From Flavobacteriales bacterium (GTDB lineage: Bacteria > Bacteroidota > Bacteroidia > Flavobacteriales_E > Vicingaceae), in contig PALM01000020.1 of the NCBI GenBank assembly GCA_002706365.1, positions 1 to 64,000 of the forward strand: a stretch of DNA of 64,000 nt. Direction: 5' to 3'. Position 1 is the first letter of the stretch, and each line of letters begins with the position of its first letter. Below, in pieces: positions 43,049-49,978 of the stretch. Position numbers and translations under genes: made by a program. The notes beneath the pieces were generated by a model. That model saw only the letters and a program-made list of their open reading frames with translations, had not been told where the DNA came from and searched no databases.

Positions 43049-44518
43049 ATGGATATAAAGAAGATCAAAACTATAGCTGATCTCAAGAAGGCGAAGTATA
43101 AGAGCAAAGCTGTAAAGGACGAACTCAGAGATAATCTCATTCACAAAATAGAAAAGGGAGAAGAGGTGTTTCCAGGAATCTATGGATATGAAGACACAGT
43201 GATCCCCAATCTTGAAAGGGCTATACTTTCCAAGCATAATATCAATTTGCTAGGATTAAGAGGTCAGGCAAAAACTAGAATAGCAAGGCTTCTACTTAAC
43301 CTCCTGGATGAATACGTGCCAATAGTCAAAGGTTCAGAAGTGAATGATGATCCTTTCGCACCTCTTTCTGTCTTTGCAAGGGAGCAAATAGAGGAGAAGG
43401 GTGATAAGACAGAGATAGAATGGCTGCATAGGTCTGAGCGTTATGTGGAGAAACTAGCCACACCAGATGTGAGTATTGCAGATCTAATTGGAGATGTGGA
43501 CCCTATTAAAGCTGCCAATTTGAAGCTTTCATATTCTGATGCGCGTGTAATCCATTTTGGATTGATCCCTAGAGCCAATAGGGGGATCTTCGTGATCAAT
43601 GAACTTCCTGATCTGCAAGCGAGAATTCAAGTAGCACTTTTCAATATCCTTCAAGAGGGTGACATACAGATCAGAGGTTTCCAGTTTAGGTTTCCACTGG
43701 ATGTGCAGTTTATCTTTACAGCCAATCCAGAGGATTACACCAATAGGGGAAGCATTATCACTCCGCTGAAAGACAGGATTCAGAGTCAGATCATGACCCA
43801 CTATCCAAAAAGCATTGAGCTGGCTAAGGAGATTACTTCTCAGGAGGCTAGGCTTAGCGAAAAGCAACAGGAAAAGGTCAAAGTGCCTGTGATCATCAAG
43901 GATCTATTGGAGCAGATCTCAATAGAAGCGCGACAATCTGAATATGTGGATGAGAAGTCGGGGGTATCGGCGCGACTCTCGATCTCGGCTTATGAATTGA
44001 TCAATTCAGCTGCAGAGAGAAGAATGCTGAAGAATAAGGAAAAGGAAACCACTTTGCGGCTTTCGGATCTAATGCTGATCGTTCCTGCTATGGTAGGAAA
44101 GATTGAGATGGTCTATGAAGGAGAGCAGGAAGGAGCGGTGAATGTGAGTTATGCATTGATCAGATCTGCTATAAGAGCTCAGGCAGCCCAGTATTTCCCG
44201 GAATTAAAAGACTTAAAAAAGGGGGAAGGAGCTAATCTTCAAGCTTATCAAAAAGTGATCAATTGGTTTGGAGCCAATCGAATGGATATGTTGAATGATT
44301 TTAGCGAGAAGCAATATAGAAAGTCGCTGGAAGAGGTCGATGGACTCTCAGATCTGATAGAGAAGAAGTTTCCTCGACTTCCAAAAGATGGCAAATACCT
44401 AATGATGGAATATTTATTGCACGCAATGGCTGAATATTCACATCTAAGCAAGAAACAATTGGAGAAGAGCTTTCAGTTTGGAGATTTGCTATCATCCTTC
44501 TTTCAAGCAGAATCGTGA
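43049..44518 (+). CDS. MoxR/ChlI-like AAA+ ATPase with altered Walker motifs
   Basis: AAA+ of the magnesium-chelatase/MoxR group, 489 aa from the ATG at 43049, one base after the vWA stop. The P-loop region reads LGLRGQAKTRIARLL, so the usual GK[ST] loop has Ala before the Lys (GQAKT), and Walker B reads FVINELPDLQ with Asn where the Asp-Glu pair is expected. Sensor and arginine regions follow (FIFTANPEDYTNRG, ARLSISAYELINSAAERR). The same wording appears, as I recall, in other Bacteroidota members, so it is likely a family trait and not a mutation. A start at 42908 runs inside the vWA gene and is unlikely. Probably remodels a client with the vWA partner. Confidence 0.88.
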   Translation: MDIKKIKTIADLKKAKYKSKAVKDELRDNLIHKIEKGEEVFPGIYGYEDTVIPNLERAILSKHNINLLGLRGQAKTRIARLLLNLLDEYVPIVKGSEVNDDPFAPLSVFAREQIEEKGDKTEIEWLHRSERYVEKLATPDVSIADLIGDVDPIKAANLKLSYSDARVIHFGLIPRANRGIFVINELPDLQARIQVALFNILQEGDIQIRGFQFRFPLDVQFIFTANPEDYTNRGSIITPLKDRIQSQIMTHYPKSIELAKEITSQEARLSEKQQEKVKVPVIIKDLLEQISIEARQSEYVDEKSGVSARLSISAYELINSAAERRMLKNKEKETTLRLSDLMLIVPAMVGKIEMVYEGEQEGAVNVSYALIRSAIRAQAAQYFPELKDLKKGEGANLQAYQKVINWFGANRMDMLNDFSEKQYRKSLEEVDGLSDLIEKKFPRLPKDGKYLMMEYLLHAMAEYSHLSKKQLEKSFQFGDLLSSFFQAES

Positions 44519-44537
44519 GGAAAAATGAGAAATCTGA

Positions 44538-44562
44538 CCCCTCGACTCCGCTCAGGGTGACA
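44538..44562. repeat. 25-nt GAGCGG/GTCGAG interspersed repeat, copy 2 (inverted)
   Basis: Reads CCCCTCGACTCC at its left end and GGGTGACA at its right end on the plus strand; its complement starts TGTCACCCTGAGCGG and ends GTCGAGGGG. Same length and core as 8737-8761 and 59980-60004. Confidence 0.75.
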
Positions 44563-44580
44563 AATTATGAATCTGAAATA

Positions 44581-44711
44581 AGAGTTTAGATTTTAGAGAT
44601 TAGAGTTTAGACTTTCATTAAAATTCTAACATCTAAAAACCATTCAACATTCACACATTCAAAATTGATAATTAATCCGGCCTCCGGCTTCTGGCTTCAG
44701 GCATCCAATAT
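44581..44711. repeat. Three consecutive heptad arrays of different types
   Basis: AGAGTTT, AGATTTT, AGAGATT, AGAGTTT, AGACTTT at 44581-44615; CATTCAA, CATTCAC and relatives at 44641-44668; CCGGCCT, CCGGCTT, CTGGCTT, CAGGCAT, CCAATAT at 44677-44711. All have 7-base periods. The last array ends 8 bases before the msrA ATG at 44719. Confidence 0.75.
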
Positions 44712-44718
44712 AAAAACT

Positions 44719-45378
44719 ATGATACGCCCATTTATTTCCACATTACTTGCCTTTATAAGCACAGCATTACTAGCCTGCAACTCAGCACCAGTAGAGAATG
44801 ACAATTCCAATTCTACTGAGCTAAATAAGCAAATCCCAGGTCAGAAGGTTGCCTATTTCGCTTCCGGTTGCTTTTGGTGTGTTGAAGCGATCTTTCAAAG
44901 TGTACAAGGCGTTTCCGATGCAGTTTCAGGTTATTCTGGTGGCGATGAACCCAATCCTACTTATAAAGAGGTGAGCAGTGGTAGAACTTCTCATGCAGAG
45001 GCTGTTGCGGTTTATTATGATCCCGATAAAGTGAGCTTTGAAACCCTTGTAAAGGTTTTCTTCGGTTCTCATGATCCAACAACATTGAATCAGCAAGGAC
45101 CCGATAGAGGTGCTCAGTACCGCTCTATTGCATTCTATCAGAATGAAGATGAGAAGAGGATTATCGAAGAGTATATCGCAAAGCTAGAGAAGGAGGGAGT
45201 CTATGATGATCCAATAGTTACGGAGGTTAGCAAATTCGTAAAATTCTATAAGGCAGAGGAATATCATCAAGAGTATGAGCGATTGCATCCTGAGAACCCT
45301 TATGTGCAGTCGGTTTCAATACCAAGACTAAAGAAATTTCAAGCTAAATTCCCCGAATTACTCAAGCAAGGACACTAG
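44719..45378 (+). CDS. msrA: Peptide methionine sulfoxide reductase MsrA, lipoprotein form
   Basis: Reduces methionine-S-sulfoxide in proteins. 219 aa from the ATG at 44719. SPII signal peptide with lipobox LLAC (Cys20), so it acts outside the cytoplasm, an uncommon location but known in Bacteroidota. Catalytic motif SGCFWCVEAIFQ with the nucleophile Cys in GCFWC, then GYSGGDEPNPTYKEVSSGRTSHAEAV and DRGAQYRSIAFY. No Cys was seen in the C-terminal third, where E. coli MsrA keeps its resolving pair, so regeneration must use the second Cys of GCFWC or an outside thiol. A start at 44665 would translate repeat DNA and was rejected. Confidence 0.93.
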   Translation: MIRPFISTLLAFISTALLACNSAPVENDNSNSTELNKQIPGQKVAYFASGCFWCVEAIFQSVQGVSDAVSGYSGGDEPNPTYKEVSSGRTSHAEAVAVYYDPDKVSFETLVKVFFGSHDPTTLNQQGPDRGAQYRSIAFYQNEDEKRIIEEYIAKLEKEGVYDDPIVTEVSKFVKFYKAEEYHQEYERLHPENPYVQSVSIPRLKKFQAKFPELLKQGH

Positions 45379-45899
45379 AGCTTAGCTAGCTTCTTTAGGA
45401 TCTTCTTGCCGCGATTTTGCACTCCGGCGCTAGTACTTTGTTCTAGATTCAATCGAATGGCCTCTTCAAGCTCTACTTTCAATTCTGGCAGCTCTTTGCA
45501 AATGTTGTATGCAACTCGCATACTGAAGGCTTTAACGGCTATGGTTTCATCTTCCTGATGGAGTATTAAAAGAAAACGATCAAAGAGCTGAGCTTGATAT
45601 TTCTCCGGCACTTCTATGAATTGCAGATTTCGAATGATACATCTCCGAATGGCCACATGGATGTCCTTTCGTTTCAGAAATGCCTTGATCAAGCGATCTG
45701 CTTCATTCTTAAAGCCAGCAGGGTCGTAGTCGAAGCACCAATTAACGGCCAATGCGGCCCTTTGGGCTATCTTTTTTTCATCACCAAGGAGAATGTCGAT
45801 AAGTTCAGAGAAAAGCGATAGGTCATCTTTTACATACTGCTGAATCTCCTGACTGATTCGCATGGAATGTTCATCTGCTAGTTTTTCTTTGATATTCAT
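45375..45899 (-). CDS. HEAT-like helical repeat protein
   Basis: 174 aa, wholly helical, apparently HEAT-like: paired helices such as IAQRAALAVNWCFDYDP, VAIRRCIIRNLQFIEVPEKY and IAVKAFSMRVAYNICKELPEL. No catalytic motif, no signal peptide. Probably a small protein-binding scaffold. It starts inside the last four bases of the TMTC-like gene (ATGA overlap at 45896-45899), so the two are translationally coupled, and overlaps msrA by four bases at its other end. Confidence 0.75.
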   Translation of the reverse strand: MNIKEKLADEHSMRISQEIQQYVKDDLSLFSELIDILLGDEKKIAQRAALAVNWCFDYDPAGFKNEADRLIKAFLKRKDIHVAIRRCIIRNLQFIEVPEKYQAQLFDRFLLILHQEDETIAVKAFSMRVAYNICKELPELKVELEEAIRLNLEQSTSAGVQNRGKKILKKLAKL

Positions 45900-47728
45900 C
45901 GATTCTGTTGACGAATTTGTTGGGCTTTGTTGAAATAGATGTTTGCTTGTCTGACCTGCCCCATATTCTGATAGCTCATAGCGATCATCTGATAGTAATT
46001 TGCCTCATTAGGTTTAAGCTTGATGGCTTTTTGAAAATAAGTGATCGAGCCTTGGTAATCTCCCAATGTGCCCAGGGTAGAGGCATAGTTAGCAAGTGCA
46101 TCTACAAATTCCGGTTTGTATCTTAAAGCTTGTTCAAATGAGGCTTTCGCTTCTTGGTACCTGCCCAATTCAAATAGTGCAGTTCCCTTATTAGAATGTG
46201 CAGTTGCATTTTGGGGGTTATATTGAATGGCCTTATCGTAATCGGAAAGGGCAGCCATTAGATTCTTTGAACGGTAATATGCCAAACCTCTTTGTCCGTA
46301 TGCATCAGAATAGCTTGGCAGGATCTCTATTGCCTTGCTAAACGCCTGGATGGATTGAGTGATGTATTGATTCTTTTCAGCTCCATTCGGCAGATTTAAA
46401 GCCTTTTCTTTCATTAGCCCCAATCCATAGTAGTAATGACACCTAGCTGAGCGATCACAGTTTTGCACATCGGTAGAATAGAGGGTGAAGTTATCTTTCC
46501 AATCGGCATTCCGATCGATGGTTTTGAATCCATAAATCGCTGCAAGGGCAAAAATTGGAATAGCCAGCTTTCCAGCCTTTGAAAGTTTAGTTTGATTGAA
46601 TCTCGTTTTTGTAATTGTAAAACCAAGCCATACGAGAAGGATGCAAAATCCTATAGAGGGCATAAACATCAATCTTTCGCCAAATGAGGTGCCAATGGTG
46701 AAGAAGATATTGGAATAGAGGGATATTGAAATTAGGAAAAAACCCAATCCAAAAGCGAGTATAGGCTTATTCTTTCGCATTTGTATGAAGAGGTAGATCA
46801 TGGCTGCATAGATCAAAAAGGAGAGCCAAACCCTCCAATCTTGAAAGCTGCTCAAAGTGATCTGATTCATAGAATAGTCGTTCATCAAAGGGTGAGGAAA
46901 GATCAATTTCCACAAATAGAGCCCAAGGATCTTTATAGCAGTTGCCAACTCAACTGCTTTGCTCGGCGCAGCCATAAGTAAATTATCAATTGCCGCAATA
47001 GACTTATCGCCACTCAAACTTCCCAATACAGAGAATCGCATCGTCATGAAAACGGCTAAAGGAGCTAGCATCCAGCTAACTGATGGAATTATATCCTTGA
47101 GTTTTATGTCCCTAAAAATCCATAGTACCAGGGGGACGATACCGATAAACACCACTGCGCTTTCTTTTGACAACAGGGCCGCGAAGAAAGAGAGATTGGC
47201 AAGTAACAGAGCTTTTGACTTCTTCTTTTCAAAGAATTTCAAATACAGTATGGCTGTCAATAAAGAGAAGCTGAGTGCAATGATATCATCCACACTCTTA
47301 ATATTAGCCACAACCTCAGTGTGAATGGGGTGAGCTGCAAATAGTATTGTACTTAAGAAAGCCAGTAGAATTCGATCTTCACCAAAGAGTCCATTCAGGA
47401 ATTTGAATAATAAAAGGCAACAGATCGCATAGAACAGTATATTGAAAAAGTGGGCTAGGGAAGCATTATCTGGAGCTAACTCCCACTGTAAAGCGAATAA
47501 GCTTAAAGTCAATGGTCGGTATAGGTTAGCCTGAACAAAACCATAACCATGGCGATAATGGGTTTTAAAGATCTCAGGAATACCCTCCAATCCTTTCTTC
47601 ACTATATAATTGTCTTTGATCACTGAAAAATCATCCAAGACATAGCCGTGATTCAAGGTATTCAGGTACAGTATTAAGGGTAGTATGAATACCGCTAAGT
47701 TCATCCAGTTCTTGCGCCAATTCAGCAT
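45896..47728 (-). CDS. TMTC-like membrane glycosyltransferase with TPR repeats
   Basis: Membrane protein of 610 aa. About ten to eleven hydrophobic spans (residues 10-390) with the GT-C signature LNTLNHGYVLDDFSVIKDN, an Asp-Asp in the first loop, then C-terminal TPR repeats (430-610: AYGQRGLAYYRSKNLMAALSDYDKAI, AHSNKGTALFELGRYQEAKASFEQAL). This is the arrangement of TMTC O-mannosyltransferases and bacterial DUF1736 proteins. It probably transfers a sugar from a polyprenyl carrier to envelope proteins; substrate not shown. Coupled with the HEAT-like protein downstream. Confidence 0.88.
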   Translation of the reverse strand: MLNWRKNWMNLAVFILPLILYLNTLNHGYVLDDFSVIKDNYIVKKGLEGIPEIFKTHYRHGYGFVQANLYRPLTLSLFALQWELAPDNASLAHFFNILFYAICCLLLFKFLNGLFGEDRILLAFLSTILFAAHPIHTEVVANIKSVDDIIALSFSLLTAILYLKFFEKKKSKALLLANLSFFAALLSKESAVVFIGIVPLVLWIFRDIKLKDIIPSVSWMLAPLAVFMTMRFSVLGSLSGDKSIAAIDNLLMAAPSKAVELATAIKILGLYLWKLIFPHPLMNDYSMNQITLSSFQDWRVWLSFLIYAAMIYLFIQMRKNKPILAFGLGFFLISISLYSNIFFTIGTSFGERLMFMPSIGFCILLVWLGFTITKTRFNQTKLSKAGKLAIPIFALAAIYGFKTIDRNADWKDNFTLYSTDVQNCDRSARCHYYYGLGLMKEKALNLPNGAEKNQYITQSIQAFSKAIEILPSYSDAYGQRGLAYYRSKNLMAALSDYDKAIQYNPQNATAHSNKGTALFELGRYQEAKASFEQALRYKPEFVDALANYASTLGTLGDYQGSITYFQKAIKLKPNEANYYQMIAMSYQNMGQVRQANIYFNKAQQIRQQNR

Positions 47729-47811
47729 TTTACAAGTATAATCATTAGTTATTCACCTTGCTTGTTTAACAAATCTATAGAATACTTAGATGTTAAAATA
47801 GCGTTCATTAG

Positions 47812-47819
47812 TATCTTTG
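47812..47819 (+). promoter_or_regulatory. -7 box of the desaturase gene
   Basis: TATCTTTG, full match to TAnnTTTG, only 8 bases before the ATG at 47828. The transcript start would lie within a few bases of the ATG, so the mRNA may be almost leaderless. The position also supports 47828 as start. Confidence 0.6.
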
Positions 47820-47827
47820 TGGCGCCT

Positions 47828-48913
47828 ATGAAAACGATTAGTCCTATTAGCTTCAAAAATCCAAACCAAACGGATTTTGTAAGAACTCTCAGAAAGCGCG
47901 TTGATGAATACTTCAAATCGAATGATATTCAAAAGACCGGAGGGTTAAAACTAAAAATTAAAGCAGTCTTTATGTTCCTGCTTTATACCGCTCCTTATTT
48001 TGCCATGCTTTTTGGCTTTATTACTAATGTATGGGTGATGTGGGGAATGTCAGCTTTAATGGGTCTTGGAATGGCCGGTATCGGTTTTTCAGTGATGCAC
48101 GACGCTAACCACGGTAGTTTTAGTCGTAAACAATGGGTGAATAACTTCATGGGCTTTTCTATTAATTTCCTAGGCGGAAATATGAATAACTGGAAGATCC
48201 AGCACAATTTACTCCATCACTCTTATACGAATATAGAAGGTTATGATGAGGATATTGCTCCAGCTGGCATACTTCGGTTTTCACCTCATGCAGAAAAGAA
48301 GAAGATCCATAAGTACCAGTTTCTATATGCTTGGTTCTTCTACGGAATGATGACTTTATCATGGACTTTCCTCAAAGATTTCATGGATGTATATAGATAT
48401 GATAAAATGGGTCTTTTTAAGCAATTAAAAACCAATTTGAAGAGAGAATTTTGGTTAGTGCTAGGTACTCGACTTGTATATTTTATCTATATGATGCTAA
48501 TTCCATTATTAGTGCTGGATGTTAGCTTTTGGCAATGGCTACTTGGTTTCCTTACTGTTCATTATGTAGCTGGTTTTGTTCTAGCTATTATCTTTCAATT
48601 GGCACATGTAATGGAAGACACAGACTTTCCAATGCCAGAGGATGGAAGCCTTAAGAATCAATGGGCTGTGCATCAGTTGAACACAACCTTGAATTTTGCC
48701 AGAACCAATAAGATACTATCATGGTTTGTAGGTGGTTTGAACTTCCAAGTTGAGCATCATCTATTCCCGAATATCTCGCATGTGCATTATCCAAAGATTG
48801 CACCTATTGTAGAGGCTACTGCAAGGGAATTTGGTTTGCCTTATTTCCAAGAGAGATCTTTCCGCTCTGCCTTGTCGTCTCATGCTCGCATGCTCTACCA
48901 ATTAGGCAGATAA
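47828..48913 (+). CDS. Membrane fatty acid desaturase
   Basis: Di-iron membrane desaturase of 361 aa that introduces a double bond into fatty acyl chains, using oxygen. Three His boxes: HDANHGSFSRK (HxxxH), HNLLHHSYTN (HxxxHH), QVEHHLFPNISH (QxxHH). The third box with Gln is typical of front-end desaturases (delta-5/6 type), but no cytochrome b5 domain is fused, unlike the eukaryotic front-end enzymes, so an acyl-lipid bacterial type is likely. Four hydrophobic spans. ATG at 47828 fits the promoter; a TTG at 47762 does not. Confidence 0.92.
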   Translation: MKTISPISFKNPNQTDFVRTLRKRVDEYFKSNDIQKTGGLKLKIKAVFMFLLYTAPYFAMLFGFITNVWVMWGMSALMGLGMAGIGFSVMHDANHGSFSRKQWVNNFMGFSINFLGGNMNNWKIQHNLLHHSYTNIEGYDEDIAPAGILRFSPHAEKKKIHKYQFLYAWFFYGMMTLSWTFLKDFMDVYRYDKMGLFKQLKTNLKREFWLVLGTRLVYFIYMMLIPLLVLDVSFWQWLLGFLTVHYVAGFVLAIIFQLAHVMEDTDFPMPEDGSLKNQWAVHQLNTTLNFARTNKILSWFVGGLNFQVEHHLFPNISHVHYPKIAPIVEATAREFGLPYFQERSFRSALSSHARMLYQLGR

Positions 48914-48935
48914 TCAGGGCTAACTATTTGGAATT

Positions 48936-48961
48936 CTGCTAATTAATGCTTATATTAGCAG
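48936..48961. repeat. Inverted repeat overlapping an upstream ATG
   Basis: CTGCTAAT (48936-48943) and ATTAGCAG (48954-48961), 8 bp perfect with a 10-base loop. The ATG at 48946 lies in the loop and a TATATTAG box inside the right half. It lies 22 bases after the desaturase stop. No T-run. Confidence 0.65.
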
Positions 48962-48972
48962 AAACGACAAAT

Positions 48973-49353
48973 ATGCTAGCAGAAGCTCGAACAGGAGAAA
49001 AATATCAAGAACTTTTAGAAAAGGCCGTTCAAATGGTTGAATCAAGAGGATTCAATCAGATTCGGACACAATTAGATGGCTATGATCAGCCACAACCATT
49101 TTCTCAAAAGAAAGAGGACATTACTTACGTCCCTGATATCTCTGCCAGTAATGATAGAGGTAAGTTCTATTTTGAGATCGCGCAGAAAACTGAAGATGTA
49201 GAACATCTGGTTAGTAAATGGAAATTGTTGGCTACTGTGGCCAGTATGAAGAACGGCGGACTTAATATCTTGGTTCCATACGGACACAATCGTTTCACGC
49301 AAGATATCCTCGATAATTATAACATCAGCGCCAATCTTATAAAGCTGAATTAG
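48973..49353 (+). CDS. Hypothetical small protein, 126 aa
   Basis: Not recognised. From the ATG at 48973: MLAEARTGEKYQELLEKAV, then ISASNDRGKFYFEIAQKTEDVEHLVSKW, ILVPYGHNRFTQDILDNY. The mixed alpha/beta pattern (helix, strand, EIAQKT, strand NGGLNILVPY) hints at a small nuclease-like (PD-(D/E)xK) fold, with D and E-x-K like residues, but this is only a pattern guess. The upstream ATG at 48946 adds nine residues and lies in the loop of an inverted repeat, so 48973 is favoured. Followed by a terminator; probably a single-gene unit or with the desaturase. Confidence 0.65.
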   Translation: MLAEARTGEKYQELLEKAVQMVESRGFNQIRTQLDGYDQPQPFSQKKEDITYVPDISASNDRGKFYFEIAQKTEDVEHLVSKWKLLATVASMKNGGLNILVPYGHNRFTQDILDNYNISANLIKLN

Positions 49354-49378
49354 AGGTAATTAAGATTTTAATGTTAAT

Positions 49379-49404
49379 AAAGCGGCTTTGAGTCGCTTTT
49401 TTTA
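49379..49404 (+). terminator. Terminator after the small protein gene
   Basis: AAAGCGGCT / AGTCGCTTT stem with one G-T wobble and loop TTG, followed by a T-run, 25 bases after the stop. Confidence 0.85.
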
Positions 49405-49491
49405 TGGGGCTCTTTACCTATTTTAGCTTCATTGACAAGGACTGGCATAGTTTTTTATACGCTCTACTTGAAAACTACAAATTGAATTGAG

Positions 49492-49965
49492 ATGAAAAGG
49501 CTCACTCTTTTAATCGTTTTGTTCGCGATCTCCTTAGGTGGATTTGCTCAGGTAGACTCCTTAATCGGTTTTGAAGGTTTAGTGTTCCTAGGGGAAGACA
49601 GAGGAGATGAGGTTCATATCGAGCTTTTCGATGGGAACCACAAGATATCTTCATACACTACTACTGGTAACGGTAAGTTTATTCTCGACCTTGAAAGGAA
49701 TAAATACTATATCGTACAATTCTCTAAGGAAAACTATGTAACTAAAAGGGTAATCATCGATACAAGAATCTACGATGATGAGGTAGAGCCTAAAGAGGAA
49801 TTTCACTTTGATGTGTTCTTGATCAAGAGTCGTAAGAATGTCGATTACTCCTTATTGGATTTCCCAATAGCGATTGTTCAATTCAGAGAGAGCAAGCAGA
49901 AGTTCGAATATGATGAGAAGTACTTCAAGGCTAGGCATGATGAGCAGAAGACCTTTATAAAGTAG
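49492..49965 (+). CDS. Hypothetical secreted protein, carboxypeptidase-regulatory-like
   Basis: 157 aa. Signal peptide MKRLTLLIVLFAISLGGFAQ. The mature part is beta-rich and looks like a CarboxypepD_reg/CNA_B fold (VHIELFDGNHKISSYTTTGNGKFILDLERNKYYIVQFSKENYVTKRVIID), which often occurs as a piece of larger T9SS-related proteins. Ends with a charged stretch (FKARHDEQKTFIK). Convergent with the PorE-like gene (13-base gap). Function not known; perhaps an envelope accessory protein. Confidence 0.75.
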   Translation: MKRLTLLIVLFAISLGGFAQVDSLIGFEGLVFLGEDRGDEVHIELFDGNHKISSYTTTGNGKFILDLERNKYYIVQFSKENYVTKRVIIDTRIYDDEVEPKEEFHFDVFLIKSRKNVDYSLLDFPIAIVQFRESKQKFEYDEKYFKARHDEQKTFIK

Positions 49966-49978
49966 TACGAAGCCCCAA

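Noticed and set aside
41956-44518. Defence system based on MoxR-vWA
   Set aside because: No effector, nuclease, protease or transposon is near, and the neighbourhood looks like ordinary chromosome. The pair is more like a housekeeping chaperone-chelatase set.
47762-47827. TTG start for the desaturase
   Set aside because: A full -7 box (47812-47819) lies inside that extension, so ATG 47828 is better.
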